DNA of 64,000 nt, from the IMG/VR virus record IMGVR_UViG_3300045135_000252, positions 1 through 64,000 of that record. One strand, written 5' to 3'. The notes below the pieces were generated by a model. It saw only the letters and a program-made list of their open reading frames with translations. It had not been told where the DNA came from and ran no database searches. Positions 26,959 through 37,721 of the stretch are shown here, piece after piece. Position 1 is the first letter of the stretch. Every line of letters starts with the position of its first letter. A program made the translations under genes and the position numbers. The stretch is from a virus.

Positions 26959-27398
26959 TGCAGGTATCTGCTGTACCGGCTGAATACGTCAAACAGGTTT
27001 GGCCGGATATTACAGAGTATATGCAAGGTGCGGCTGACTACACATATGGCCGCTACGAAGTTGGTGACATATTAGATTTGATTACCGACTACGATTACAC
27101 ATTGTGGATTGCATTTAACGAAGAAGGTATAAAAGGTGCCGTTGTTACAAACTTTAGCGATTATCCTCGTAAGCGTATGCTATGTATGCAGTTTTGCGGT
27201 GGCGTTGAAGTTACTACTTGGCAAGGACCAATGCTAGAATTACTGCAACGTTGGTCAAGAGACAACGATTGCGACGGAATAGAATCCACTGGAAGAGCAG
27301 GGTGGAGCAAAGTATTCAAGTCTGACGGCTACAAACCGCTTTGGCAGACTTACGAACTACCTGTAGACGTACAGGTCGAGGAGCGGAAATATGGGTAA
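26958..27398 (+). CDS. GNAT-fold-like phage protein
   Basis: 146 residues, start overlapping the previous stop (TAATGC). The pattern YTLWIAFNEEGIKGAVVTNF, KRMLCMQFCGG, WQGPMLELLQRWSRDNDCDG and IESTGRAGWSKV matches an acetyltransferase-like (GNAT) fold common next to internal virion genes of podoviruses. Key acetyl-CoA loop (R/Q-x-x-G-x-A) is not clear, so enzyme activity is doubtful. Confidence 0.5.
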   Translation: MQVSAVPAEYVKQVWPDITEYMQGAADYTYGRYEVGDILDLITDYDYTLWIAFNEEGIKGAVVTNFSDYPRKRMLCMQFCGGVEVTTWQGPMLELLQRWSRDNDCDGIESTGRAGWSKVFKSDGYKPLWQTYELPVDVQVEERKYG

Positions 27399-28341
27399 AG
27401 GTAGCGCACCTTCACAACCATCAAGTCAAACGGTAACGCAGACCAATCTGCCAGAATACGCTCGTCCGTATTTTGAAAACCTTTTACAGCGTGGTCAGGC
27501 GGAATCGTATAGAGAATACACCCCGTATCAGGGGCAGCGTATCGCTGGGTTTACACCGGGTCAGACAGCAGTGCAGCAAGAAGTTGCTGGTATGCAAACA
27601 CCGGGTCAATTCCAAGGCGCTACGCAGATGACTACCGCTGCTGGGTTAGGTGCAATGGGCGCTGGGGCACAGGCTATGGGTGCTGGGCAACAATATGCTC
27701 AGATGGCTACTGATCCAAGCCAGATGCAAGCCTACATGTCTCCTTATATGCAGAGTGTAGTAGATACACAGAAGCAAGCCGCTATCCGTGACGCACAGAA
27801 ACAGCAACTAGGTGCGAGCCTAGGGGCGGCTAGACAGGGCACATATGGCGGTGCCCGTCAACTCTTGGCACAGACTGAAAGAGAACGTAATCTAGGATCA
27901 CAACTTGCACAGATCCAAGCGGCTGGCTCTCAGAAAGCATTTGAAGCAGCCCAACAGGCTCAGCAGTTTGGGGCTAACCTAGGCTTACAGGGTATCCAGA
28001 CTGGTTTGCAGGGTCTGGGGCAAGTTGGACAAATGGGTGCTCAGCTAGGTCAGTTAGGCACAGCAGAACAAGGCGCTAATCTACAGCGACTACAAGCACA
28101 GGCGGCATCGGCTGGCGAACAGCGTGCGCTTGAGCAACAGCGTCTTGATACAGCTTATGCTGACTTCCTACGCCAGCGTGACTATCCAATGGAGCAGCTT
28201 AACTACTTCAGCAGCTTACTCCGTGGTCTCCCTGTTCAGATGGGATCGACACAGACAGCTTACGCACAACCACCATCCACGCTACAGCAGTTAGGCGGCT
28301 TAGGTTTGTCTGCGCTTGGCTTGTATAACTTGGGGAGATAA
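27391..28341 (+). CDS. Internal virion structural protein, Gln/Ala/Gly-rich
   Basis: 316 residues, Gln 15 percent or more, Ala/Gly-rich helices; starts MGKGSAPSQPSSQTVTQTNL, PEYARPYFENLLQR, GQRIAGFTPGQTAVQQ. Such proteins recur in marine podoviruses between the tail hub and the large ejection protein. Overlaps the previous gene by 8 nt. Role in the ejectosome or tail tube is inferred from order only. Confidence 0.5.
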   Translation: MGKGSAPSQPSSQTVTQTNLPEYARPYFENLLQRGQAESYREYTPYQGQRIAGFTPGQTAVQQEVAGMQTPGQFQGATQMTTAAGLGAMGAGAQAMGAGQQYAQMATDPSQMQAYMSPYMQSVVDTQKQAAIRDAQKQQLGASLGAARQGTYGGARQLLAQTERERNLGSQLAQIQAAGSQKAFEAAQQAQQFGANLGLQGIQTGLQGLGQVGQMGAQLGQLGTAEQGANLQRLQAQAASAGEQRALEQQRLDTAYADFLRQRDYPMEQLNYFSSLLRGLPVQMGSTQTAYAQPPSTLQQLGGLGLSALGLYNLGR

Positions 28342-28345
28342 CTAG

Positions 28346-30598
28346 ATGCTATCCATTACGGCTCCTGAAGAAATCGCCAAGAAGTACGGTGGTAACAAAA
28401 GAAAGATTCAACAAGCTGCGGCACAGGGCTTAATTGACCCTACATCTGCTGTATTAGCAGGTATGTTCGTTGATCGTATGCGTAACGCAGCAGCTAAAGA
28501 GCAAGCTGAGCAGCCTACAGTTGCTGAACAGGTCATGAACCCACAGCCTCAAGTGGCTCAACAGGGTATGGCGGCTACGCCACAGGCACAACAAATGCCT
28601 CAACAAGCCCAGATGGGTGCGCCTCAGGCGGCTATGCCACAGATGGCTATGGGCGGCGGTTTAGATTCTATTGACTATGTAGAAGGCGATTACGCTGCGG
28701 GCGGCATTGTTAGTTTCGCTGCCGGTGATCCAGTGCGTATGGGCATCACAGACGATCAGCTCCGTAATATGTCACGTGCTCAGTTGCGTGCAGTTGCCTC
28801 AAACGGGCAGATCCCACCGAATATTCGTAATGCTGCAGCAGCTCGTTTGCAATCTATTACACCAGCTCAAGGTCAGCAGCCAACAGTAGGCGGCTTAGCC
28901 TCTACAGATTTAATGCGTGTACCTAATGTATCAGGTGCAATGGACCGTGTAGGTCAGGCAATCATGGGTACAGGTACCGTAGACCGTAATATCGAAGTGT
29001 CTGATACAGGAATCCCAGCGGGGCAGTTCCGTAGTATTACTACTGGTAAAACGCCATCAGAACGTATGATGGGTGATGGCTCTAGCCTCGATGTAGGTAT
29101 GGAGAACTTCACAGACGGTACACCTATCAAGCGCGAGGGCCTTCTCGGTGCAGTAGATGAAGGCATGAGTATGTTCAATCAGTTGAAGAACGCCCCTGAG
29201 CGCGTAGATCCTGCTGAACAAGCTCGTCGTGACCGTGTAGCTCTTGCTATGCAAACACGTGGTGAAGGCCAGAACGTATTCCCTGTGGATACCAGCGATC
29301 CGTTTGATGTAGGTATGGAAACATTTGCGGATAGCCAGCAGGTAACTACACCTACTGCACAAAACGCACCGATGCGTAGTCAGCAGATCCCTACATCCTT
29401 AGGACCACAGGTTGGTCGTGGCGGAGACCCACGTTTGTTTGGCGAAGGTGACGAAAGAAGAGCGGCACTAGCTGCATTGGCGGCACGTAACCCTAATCTT
29501 ATTGATCCTGCGGACGGCATGAAGCCTGAGATTCGCCGTATGACACGTGACGAAGTACAAGCCGCTGGGTTACCTCTTATAGATGCTACTCGTTCTAGAG
29601 GACAAGAAGTGTCTGATGTAGAGCGTTTCCTTTCTAACGAAGGATTTAGTGCCGCTCGTCAGGTTGCTGAGCAGACACCGTCTGTAGCAGACAGAATAGA
29701 AGAAACCGAACAAGCTGTAACACAGCCAGCTCCAGAACCGAAAGAAAGCAAGCCAGCAGATACTACTATGGACATTACTGAACAGTTCAAAGTGTTCGAC
29801 AAAGAGTTGGCTGGCCTTATGGAGAAGCCAGAGCACGGCAAGTACCGTAAGGAAATGGAGAACCTGCTAGACAACAGAGAACAGCGCCTCAAAGACGCCA
29901 AGAAAGAAGGCTTCAGCATGGCGTTGTTACAAGCTGGTCTTGGTATGCTTGCACAGGGCGGTGGACAAACTGCGTTGCAAGCCCTTGGTAAAGCAGCATT
30001 ACCTGCTACTAAGCAATACGCAGCGGCTATCAAAGACGCTAAAGCGGAAGACCGCGAGCTTCTCAAACTTGGCCTCAGCATGGAGCAGATGGACGCTAAA
30101 GAGTTGGCGGCTACCAAACGTGCGCTGGCTCAGATTTATGGAGCGCGTGCTAACACTATGATTAGTCGAGCTACTAGCCTTGATGTTGCTCGCATCGGTG
30201 CTGAGTCAAGAGAGAAAGTAGCTGAAACCACTGCTGGGCCTCAGCAAGCGATTGCTAATGAGATGAGAGCTGCGCGGCAATTAACAAGTGTCGAAGGTCA
30301 GTTAAAAGATATACGTGATGAAAAGAACGAAGTTCGTTCAACAATAGCTTTTCCGTATATGAATCGTTTGGAGAAAGCACAAGCTGAGTTAGATGAAGAC
30401 CCTACTAACAAAGAATTACAAGCAAAAGTAGCTGATATTAGGGGTCTTATCGAAAAAGAAATAAATGCTGAGTTAGAAAGACGCGGTACTCTTGCCCAGG
30501 AGGCTAGGTTGATGCAGCAGCGTAAAGCATATGCTGGGTTAGCTGGTATAGGTTCAGGTGACGGAAACGTTGTAGACTTTAGTTCTTTAGCACAGTAG
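28346..30598 (+). CDS. Internal virion protein, 750 aa
   Basis: 750 residues. N-terminus LSITAPEEIAKKYGGNKRKI, then Gln/Ala/Met-rich linker, AAGGIVSFAAGD motif near residue 117, a long polar middle and a helical C-terminal third with a hydrophobic patch (LLQAGLGMLAQGGGQTALQA). The GGIVSFAGG-like motif and gene order are shared with uncultured marine podoviruses. Probably ejected into the cell with the DNA; no catalytic motif seen. Confidence 0.5.
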   Translation: MLSITAPEEIAKKYGGNKRKIQQAAAQGLIDPTSAVLAGMFVDRMRNAAAKEQAEQPTVAEQVMNPQPQVAQQGMAATPQAQQMPQQAQMGAPQAAMPQMAMGGGLDSIDYVEGDYAAGGIVSFAAGDPVRMGITDDQLRNMSRAQLRAVASNGQIPPNIRNAAAARLQSITPAQGQQPTVGGLASTDLMRVPNVSGAMDRVGQAIMGTGTVDRNIEVSDTGIPAGQFRSITTGKTPSERMMGDGSSLDVGMENFTDGTPIKREGLLGAVDEGMSMFNQLKNAPERVDPAEQARRDRVALAMQTRGEGQNVFPVDTSDPFDVGMETFADSQQVTTPTAQNAPMRSQQIPTSLGPQVGRGGDPRLFGEGDERRAALAALAARNPNLIDPADGMKPEIRRMTRDEVQAAGLPLIDATRSRGQEVSDVERFLSNEGFSAARQVAEQTPSVADRIEETEQAVTQPAPEPKESKPADTTMDITEQFKVFDKELAGLMEKPEHGKYRKEMENLLDNREQRLKDAKKEGFSMALLQAGLGMLAQGGGQTALQALGKAALPATKQYAAAIKDAKAEDRELLKLGLSMEQMDAKELAATKRALAQIYGARANTMISRATSLDVARIGAESREKVAETTAGPQQAIANEMRAARQLTSVEGQLKDIRDEKNEVRSTIAFPYMNRLEKAQAELDEDPTNKELQAKVADIRGLIEKEINAELERRGTLAQEARLMQQRKAYAGLAGIGSGDGNVVDFSSLAQ

Positions 30599-30605
30599 GT
30601 AGTTT

Positions 30606-33600
30606 ATGGCTGATGTACGTTTACCTAGCGGCAAGATTATTTCAAATGTGCCGGATGGTGTTAGCCAAGCTCAACTAAGAGAGCTAGCTATAGCAAGTGG
30701 GCAATTTACTGAAGAAGATTTTGTTGCACAACAGCCAGCACCTTCCCAAGCAGATCAAGATGCTGAGCTAGCCGCTCTACGGAGCCGTGTATTAGCTAAA
30801 GACCCCGGGCTTTTCGACTATCTATACGATATCCCTAAAGGTATCGCTCGCGGTGTAGTAGGCGGTGCTGAGTTAGCAGCTCGTGGTATCACCAGCCAAA
30901 TAGCGGACGAGGCTAGCTTCCTAGACCCACTATACGGTATAGAAGAAGGTATTAGCGACGCTGAACGTAAGCAAAGAGCCGCGCAGATGCGGGCTGGTAT
31001 CGAGCGTAGGGTCGCACCAATAGATGAATTTTTAGCTGCTGACGCATCAGTGGAAGGTAGCATCCCATCTACATTCGCAGAAGCTGCTGGTTCGATTATT
31101 CCCGGTCTTGGTTTAGGCGCTATTCCTGTTGCTGGATTACCCACCGCTGGCGCTTATTTTTACGCGCAAGGACGAGGCGAGGCCGCGCAACGAGCTAGAC
31201 AAAGTGGGGCTACAGAAGATCAAATCGCGCAGTCTGCTGACCTTGGTGGATTGGTAGGTCTTTCTGAAATTATCCCAATTCAACGTATCCTTAAACGATT
31301 CCGTAGAGGAGTTGGTGACGACTTTGCTGATGAGGCGGAAGGGCGTATTAAACGCGCATTGAAAGCCGGTAGAGATGAAGCGATACAGGAAGCGGCTGCT
31401 ACTGTCGCGCAGAACGCTATTGCTAAAGGTATATACGACCCAGAGACAGATCTACTAGCTGGTACTCAAGAAGCGCTTGGTTACGGTGCGGGCGTCGGTG
31501 GTCTGACGCAGTTCTTGCTAGATATGTTCGCTAAACGTGTCCAAACTCCCGGACAGCCCGCTCCTACTGAAGGAGTACAGACAGATGAACTTGGACTTGA
31601 TGACGCAGGAGGAGCTGCAGTTAGCACTCCTGCACCTGTCGGGGGAGCTGGAGTTGAGGCAATTACCCCTGATGCTACAGGAGTTGAGCCACGAGGAGTG
31701 GATGTACCTACTGGCGCAGTTCCTGATGCTGGAGTTGGAGAAGGACCAGTCGGTGATCCATTAGCACTTGCTGCTGAACTAGAAACGGCTACTGAAGCAC
31801 AGGTAGCAGCACAGCAAGAATACGACAACGAGATTGATGAGTTAGTTAATCTTGGCCGTACGGAAGAAGAAGCGGCGTTAGAACTAAATACCGACCCGCT
31901 TAAAACCAATCTCGATGCAGCGACTACACGTGTAGCTACGTTGCAGCAACAGCTACAGCAAGCACAGGCACAGACATCTGAAGTCGCTAGTTTAGAACAG
32001 GCTGCCGCAGAACAAGCGGCGCAACAGGCTCCAGAGACAGCTCAACCTGTGGGGCGGACGAAGACTGTTACGGAAACTTCAGCGGATGGTGTTACTACTA
32101 CAAGAACTGAAGAAATACCTGAGACAACGGGTTTAGATACTCCGATAAATGACATAGTTGAAGGCAAAGTTGTTCAAAAATCTGCTCGTGAAATACTGGC
32201 CGAGCAGCAGCGTGTAAAGCAAGAGCAAGACAAACGTCGTGAGTTGTTAAGCGACCCTAAAAAACTTGCTGAGTACGCTGAAGATAAGGGCATTTCTGTA
32301 GAAGAAATGCAAGCCTTGCTAGAGCAGAATACGGTCGATAATTTAGCACGGGAGCTAGAGCTAGAAGACGTTGTTAATCGTCCCGAGTTTAGAGAGCTAC
32401 AAACACAAGAAAAAGAAAAAGCATCTAAGATTAAGTTTAAAGATACGACTGAAGCAGCACCTGAACCAGATGCAGTTGGTGAGCAGTTACAGCAGAATCT
32501 ATGGGAAAGCTATAGCAGTGGCCAAGGTGCACTTGCTAATGACGAGGTGGTTACTACTGCCCGTCAGATCGCCCAAGAAACTGGACAAGAATTTACTGAG
32601 ACAGAGTTCAAAGACTTTGCTTCTAAATATCGTGGTACACAGGCCCGTAAGCGTACAGTTGCTCAAGACTTCACTAAGCGTTTAGACGAACAGCGTCTAC
32701 AAGATACGCCAAAAGATATTCGTGATTCTATTAAGAAAGCACGTGAAATGATGCAGTCCAAAGGCCGACTAGCTGTTGTTGACCGTGATATTGGCGATAC
32801 TGCTAGAGACATTGGCAGTAACTTAGGGCCCGAAGCAGAGACGGCTTTCCTCAATGAAGCACAACGCATTGCTGACGATAACCTAAGACGTTACCAAGAA
32901 GAGAAAGCAGCGGTAGAAGCACAGGCTACTCCTGAAGGAGACTTACCTCCACTGCCAGACCTTATGGATACTGAGAACGAGTTCAGTATTCCAGAGCAAG
33001 CTGAGTTCCGTGACGACGCACTTGTCCGCGTAGGGCAAAACAACCGTTACCCTAAAGGCCCATTACTAGAGCCGTTCAATGCGTTCCGTGTGTACGCTTC
33101 TAAAAAGAACCGTGCAGAAGACGTTATCGAGCTAGTGGCTTTTGATATTGTCGAAGGTTCTACTGAGTACCGCAAGGTAGGTAAAACAGGCGCATTGGCA
33201 CCGGCTATGCCTAAGCTGAAAGAGCGCGATGAGCCAGCAGATGCTATTAGCGACCAAGAAAAGCGGTTCTTCAAGGGGCTAGGCCACGCTGATGTTGCAA
33301 GGGCTGCAGAGTCGTTCATGCGGGCACGTATGTCGCCAGACGCAATAAAGTTATTAGATGAGCGGATTGAGTTCTACAGAGACCGCCAACGTCGTGCTAA
33401 AGCTGCGGCTGCTGCACAAGCTAGTGGTAAGCCTTCTCGTGACCAGAAAATCCAAGCGCGTAAAAAGGCTCTTGCTAAGCAGTTAGAAGCTGAACGTACA
33501 GATACAACTGAAGCGGATTTGATGGAAGTAGCCACCGAAATCGGTGCATCCGATGCGGACGTACGAGCTGCTGAAGCAGAGCTATTAGATAACTATTTCG

Positions 33601-36600
33601 ATATTGCCGATGCCGAACTAACGCTTGATGAAGCGCTGTCTGACCTTGGTATTAACCCAGAGCTTAGTGCTAATGCTGTAACAGCTTTGGAGGGCAACGT
33701 GCATCCGCAAGTAATCGCTGAACTGCAAGCAGGTAATCTGAAGTCGGCGTTGCGGTATTTAACCCTTACATCTTCTAACCCAGACGTAGCGCGAGCTGCT
33801 CGTGTACTAGCTGACAAGCTAGGCGATACACGCATCCGGATGGAAGCTAACCTCCGTAACGAGGCGGGCAAAGAAGTAGCTGGTATGTTCAACCCACGCA
33901 GTAATACAGTAAGCATCAACACTGCTATGGACATTAAACCGCACACCATCCTGCACGAAGTGACGCATGCTCTGACCATTGCTGGGCTAGCTAACAAGTC
34001 CAGTGCTTTCACTAAGCAGCTAAACAACATTTACAACGATGTTAAAGGCCGCCTTGGTACCGCATACGGTACGCAGTCTTTGGAAGAGTTCGTAGCTGAA
34101 GCCTACAGTAACCCAGAGTTCCGCCGTGAGTTAGCTGGTCTGACTCCGAAAGGTGAGCAGATTTCTGTATTGCAGAAGTTGAAGAACACCCTACGTAACT
34201 TTGTACGTCGTTTGATGGGTAGACCCGCTGTCACAGAAGGCACGCAGCTCAGTGAGATTGATAACTTAATCGAAGCCATACTAAACCCAGCACCTCCATC
34301 GCAAGATGCAGAGCCGTTCTACCTGAATAGTCAGCGTGATGGCGTGATGGAAATGCTGAAGCGTATGACTGCTTCACTACGTAGAGCTGGACCGTTAAAT
34401 AAAGAACGCCGTCAGGAATACGTTGATGAAGCACTTGATGCAGTAACGCAAGATGCTCCAGACACTGCGGCCCGCGCTCTATATGGGTTTGGCGATATGC
34501 TGTTCGTTGCGGATATGGCTAAGAAGCTCGGTATGGGCGAGATTGGCGTTAAGATGCAACGTGTCATTGAGTTACAGCGTGGCGAGATCCAAAAGCGTGA
34601 TGATGAAACAGCGCAAGAAGTTAAAGAGCTTGCTAACTGGATGGCCAAGTCTGGCGGCAAAGTAGAAGAAGCATTTAATCGTGTTATCTACAGCCCAGAG
34701 TACGGCGCTACTATTTTCCAAGTAGACCCAACTAAGCCACGCAGTGCTTATGTTGGTAAGTTTGATAACAACGGTAACAGTTTAGAAGAAATCTGGGATG
34801 CACAACGTGCTGACTGGGCTATCCTGCAAGCCGCTGGCGGTGACGTACAATTTAATAAGCTACGTGAGTTCTATAAGAAGCAGCGTGAAGAGCTTATGAA
34901 CATCATTCAGGGTGTTATGGATGATGTATTCCCCGGTGGTGACCCAGCATCTAACCGTTTGCGTCAGACTCTATACAACAAGCTGTTAGCAGATGCCTCT
35001 GATCTCGATGTGTATTTCCCATTGGAACGTCAAGGCTCTTATAAACTGGTCTATAACTTTGTGCCGGGGTCAGAACCAAAAGGTTCACCACCATATGCAG
35101 TAGAAATGTTCACTACTTCTCGTGCTAGAGACAGAGCAAGAGCTGAGTTGATGAACAATCCTGACGTAGACAAGGCAAGTATTGATGTAATAGACGGAGA
35201 GTCTTTAACAGCGCACTACAATCGCACGCCTCCTAACTCATTTATTAAAGACTTGTTATCAGCTATTGAGAACAACCCAGAGATTAGCAATAACGAGGCG
35301 ACCAAAGAGCAGGTATTGCAATTATTTATTGATGCGCTTCCACAGACAGCTTTGGCTAAATCGTTGCGTAGACGTAAAAACGTAGTTGGTTACGCTTCTG
35401 ATTCTTTATTAGCCCTTAAATCTCGTGGGTTTGATACAGGCAGACAAATATCTAAGTTGAAGGCTACGGCTCGTTTGCGTCAGCTTGAAGCGGATGCTGT
35501 AGGGTTTGCTACTCCATCATTGGCGCAGATCAATGCTACTAAAGCAACGATGCCAAACGCTACGCCTCGTCAAATAGCAGAAGCATTGAATACAACGGTT
35601 GATTACCTGAACAATGTAGATCAGATAATTGCACGGGAAGGTATTTGGAAACGTCTGATCCGTCCATTTAGAGGTGAACGTACTCAGGCTCAAATCGAAG
35701 CTGATATTCAAAGATACTTGATTGATCCTATTCGCCGTACTAAGGACGAGTTGGTTATGCGTGCAGAGTTTGCACGTATGGGTGCCCGCCACAAGAGTAT
35801 TGAGAAAGCTGTGCGTTTCGCTAACCAGTTAGCGTTTATGGCGACAATCGGCTTCAACCCTTCATCTGCTGCAGTTAACTTGTCGCAGATACCGTTGTTT
35901 GTGTACCCATACCTTGGTGCTGATTATGGCTACGGTAAGACAGGCACGGCTTTCAAACGCGCTCACGCACTTCTGGGTGCGTATAAGAACGACATTGAGC
36001 GTTACTACAACGTGGATGAGAACGGCAACTACACTGTAATTGACTCGCCAGATATGTCGCCAGCCAAGCGCAAGGTACTTGAAGATTTGGCTCCTATGGT
36101 AGAAGAAGCATCTGCACGGGGGCTATTGAACAGATCATACTTGCTTGACGCACTCGGATTGGAAGAAAGCGGACGCAGCGCAAACGTGATTGATAAGGCT
36201 ACTACGTTAAGTGCTGTGATGTTCAACCACGCGGAACGCTACAACCGTCAGGTTACGTTGCTGGCTACGTACCAGCTAGAGTTAGATCGACTGCAAAAAG
36301 AGAATGCTCAGCGCGAAGGTAAAGCGAAGCTAGCTGACGTAACTATTCGGAATCGTGCTATCAAACAAGCCATTATGCTTACACAGCGCACCAACGGTGG
36401 TTCTGTACTTGAGACTGGTCCACGCTACGCACAGCAAAATATTGGACGTATAGCGTTGATGTATAAAGCATACGGTCTGCGTATGTACAACTCGATGTTG
36501 GACTCAGCAAAAGAATTAGCGGAGAACTTCTTCCCCGGTAATGATCCAGAAGCTAAGCGGATACGTAACAAAGCGTTCCTGCAGATGGTGGGCATCCACG

Positions 36601-37421
36601 GTTCAGCGCTGTTCTTTGCTGGTATCCACGGTATCCCGCTGTACGGCGCGGCGCAGTTGTTAGCTGACCTATTCTTCTTAGGCGACGATGAAGATGATTT
36701 CAACACGTTGATACGTAAACAGGTTGGTGAAACGTGGTACAAGGGCTTAGTCAATGAAATGACTGGGGTAGATATTGCTAGCCGTGTGCGTTTGACAGGC
36801 TTACTGCTACAAGAGAATAGGTATAACACAGACCCTTCTGTTGAAGAGTTTTTTGGTCAGTACCTAGGTGGTCCAGCACTAAGTGTTGCTAAGAAGATGA
36901 TACGTGGCGTGCAAGATTTACATGAAGGTGATGTACAGCGTGGTGTAGAGAACTTATTGCCATCCGCCGTAGCAAATGCGTATAAGTCAGCCTTTGGGCG
37001 CTACCAAGAACAAGGTGGTATATACACCCGTCGTGGCGATCCTATCTACTCTGATATGACTGGCGGAGAACTCATAGCACAGGCACTTGGCTTCGCTCCT
37101 GCTGAGTATACGTTTAAACAAGAGCGTAACTTGCGTAATAAGCGGGTTGAGAAAGCTATCCTGACTGAACGTACCAAGCTAACTCGTAAGTATTACGTGG
37201 CGTTGCGGCTAGGGGACATCGACAAAATACAAAGAGCGCGTCAGGAAATCTTAGATTTCAATGCTAAGCACAGAGATCCGGACATCATTATTGATGCGGA
37301 AGATATTAAGAAGTCTATTCAGCGTCATAGAGAAACATCTCAGCGGATGTACGACGGTGTGACTATTAACCCTGCATTACGCAGAGCAATCGAACTAAGT
37401 AATCAGGAATACAACTACTAA
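30606..37421 (+). CDS. Giant polyvalent internal virion protein with HExxH site
   Basis: 2,271 residues. Begins MADVRLPSGKIISNVPDGVS, a start common in ejected phage proteins. Hydrophobic Gly/Ala region near residues 150-200, acidic low-complexity 320-470, coiled coils to about 1000, then HEVTHAL at residues 1117-1123, a zinc-metallopeptidase HExxH motif, with E about 22-30 residues later (SLEEFVAEAYSNPEF) as possible third ligand. The C-terminal 600 residues resemble the PLxRFG-type polyvalent proteins, with NFFPG and GRIALMYKAYGLRMY. Likely injected into the host, combining ejection-channel and enzyme roles. It ends at the convergent terminator. Confidence 0.7.
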   Translation: MADVRLPSGKIISNVPDGVSQAQLRELAIASGQFTEEDFVAQQPAPSQADQDAELAALRSRVLAKDPGLFDYLYDIPKGIARGVVGGAELAARGITSQIADEASFLDPLYGIEEGISDAERKQRAAQMRAGIERRVAPIDEFLAADASVEGSIPSTFAEAAGSIIPGLGLGAIPVAGLPTAGAYFYAQGRGEAAQRARQSGATEDQIAQSADLGGLVGLSEIIPIQRILKRFRRGVGDDFADEAEGRIKRALKAGRDEAIQEAAATVAQNAIAKGIYDPETDLLAGTQEALGYGAGVGGLTQFLLDMFAKRVQTPGQPAPTEGVQTDELGLDDAGGAAVSTPAPVGGAGVEAITPDATGVEPRGVDVPTGAVPDAGVGEGPVGDPLALAAELETATEAQVAAQQEYDNEIDELVNLGRTEEEAALELNTDPLKTNLDAATTRVATLQQQLQQAQAQTSEVASLEQAAAEQAAQQAPETAQPVGRTKTVTETSADGVTTTRTEEIPETTGLDTPINDIVEGKVVQKSAREILAEQQRVKQEQDKRRELLSDPKKLAEYAEDKGISVEEMQALLEQNTVDNLARELELEDVVNRPEFRELQTQEKEKASKIKFKDTTEAAPEPDAVGEQLQQNLWESYSSGQGALANDEVVTTARQIAQETGQEFTETEFKDFASKYRGTQARKRTVAQDFTKRLDEQRLQDTPKDIRDSIKKAREMMQSKGRLAVVDRDIGDTARDIGSNLGPEAETAFLNEAQRIADDNLRRYQEEKAAVEAQATPEGDLPPLPDLMDTENEFSIPEQAEFRDDALVRVGQNNRYPKGPLLEPFNAFRVYASKKNRAEDVIELVAFDIVEGSTEYRKVGKTGALAPAMPKLKERDEPADAISDQEKRFFKGLGHADVARAAESFMRARMSPDAIKLLDERIEFYRDRQRRAKAAAAAQASGKPSRDQKIQARKKALAKQLEAERTDTTEADLMEVATEIGASDADVRAAEAELLDNYFDIADAELTLDEALSDLGINPELSANAVTALEGNVHPQVIAELQAGNLKSALRYLTLTSSNPDVARAARVLADKLGDTRIRMEANLRNEAGKEVAGMFNPRSNTVSINTAMDIKPHTILHEVTHALTIAGLANKSSAFTKQLNNIYNDVKGRLGTAYGTQSLEEFVAEAYSNPEFRRELAGLTPKGEQISVLQKLKNTLRNFVRRLMGRPAVTEGTQLSEIDNLIEAILNPAPPSQDAEPFYLNSQRDGVMEMLKRMTASLRRAGPLNKERRQEYVDEALDAVTQDAPDTAARALYGFGDMLFVADMAKKLGMGEIGVKMQRVIELQRGEIQKRDDETAQEVKELANWMAKSGGKVEEAFNRVIYSPEYGATIFQVDPTKPRSAYVGKFDNNGNSLEEIWDAQRADWAILQAAGGDVQFNKLREFYKKQREELMNIIQGVMDDVFPGGDPASNRLRQTLYNKLLADASDLDVYFPLERQGSYKLVYNFVPGSEPKGSPPYAVEMFTTSRARDRARAELMNNPDVDKASIDVIDGESLTAHYNRTPPNSFIKDLLSAIENNPEISNNEATKEQVLQLFIDALPQTALAKSLRRRKNVVGYASDSLLALKSRGFDTGRQISKLKATARLRQLEADAVGFATPSLAQINATKATMPNATPRQIAEALNTTVDYLNNVDQIIAREGIWKRLIRPFRGERTQAQIEADIQRYLIDPIRRTKDELVMRAEFARMGARHKSIEKAVRFANQLAFMATIGFNPSSAAVNLSQIPLFVYPYLGADYGYGKTGTAFKRAHALLGAYKNDIERYYNVDENGNYTVIDSPDMSPAKRKVLEDLAPMVEEASARGLLNRSYLLDALGLEESGRSANVIDKATTLSAVMFNHAERYNRQVTLLATYQLELDRLQKENAQREGKAKLADVTIRNRAIKQAIMLTQRTNGGSVLETGPRYAQQNIGRIALMYKAYGLRMYNSMLDSAKELAENFFPGNDPEAKRIRNKAFLQMVGIHGSALFFAGIHGIPLYGAAQLLADLFFLGDDEDDFNTLIRKQVGETWYKGLVNEMTGVDIASRVRLTGLLLQENRYNTDPSVEEFFGQYLGGPALSVAKKMIRGVQDLHEGDVQRGVENLLPSAVANAYKSAFGRYQEQGGIYTRRGDPIYSDMTGGELIAQALGFAPAEYTFKQERNLRNKRVEKAILTERTKLTRKYYVALRLGDIDKIQRARQEILDFNAKHRDPDIIIDAEDIKKSIQRHRETSQRMYDGVTINPALRRAIELSNQEYNY

Positions 37422-37445
37422 AAAAGACCCCGCACGAGGCGGGGC
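37421..37445 (-). terminator. Terminator at the convergent junction
   Basis: CCCCGC-acgag-GCGGGG hairpin (37429-37445) with six A on the plus strand at 37421-37426, i.e. a U-run for minus-strand transcription. It stops the early operon ending at 37527. The hairpin may also slow the plus-strand late transcript, but there it has no T-run. Confidence 0.75.
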
Positions 37446-37526
37446 ACAGCATAGGGAGTCAACCCTTAGAGGTAACCACGAAAACAATTTGCAAAGTCGC
37501 AACTCATTTCGTAGGTAAACTGTATC

Positions 37527-37721
37527 CTAAAGTCGCCATACCCGTAAACCCCTAACTCCTTCTTCGATAACGACTTTTGTCAAAATCTTGTATTTAAGCC
37601 TGTCAGTCACCGCTTTGATCTCATCTCGTGCTGACTTTGGGTCCAAGCAGGGTATGAAAAATGAGTAACCCCGCTTGAACTTTTTCCAGTTAATCTCGTA
37701 ACTGACCTTCTCCACCTGCAT
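37527..37721 (-). CDS. Small basic protein, 64 aa
   Basis: 64 residues (MQVEKVSYEINWKKFKRGYS, FFIPCLDPKSARDEIKAVTD ... GLRVWRL). Overlaps the end of the primase gene by 32 nt in another frame. Such short basic proteins with a FIPCLD...AR.EI pattern and a terminal RVWR occur in many phages at the end of replication operons; a nucleic-acid-binding role is likely but not shown. Confidence 0.6.
   Translation of the reverse strand: MQVEKVSYEINWKKFKRGYSFFIPCLDPKSARDEIKAVTDRLKYKILTKVVIEEGVRGLRVWRL

Noticed and set aside
37429-37522. Short minus frame ending YGYGDFRIQFTYEMSCDF after the gene at 37527
   Set aside because: No start codon with RBS; the 64-residue gene in the overlapping frame has a natural end.
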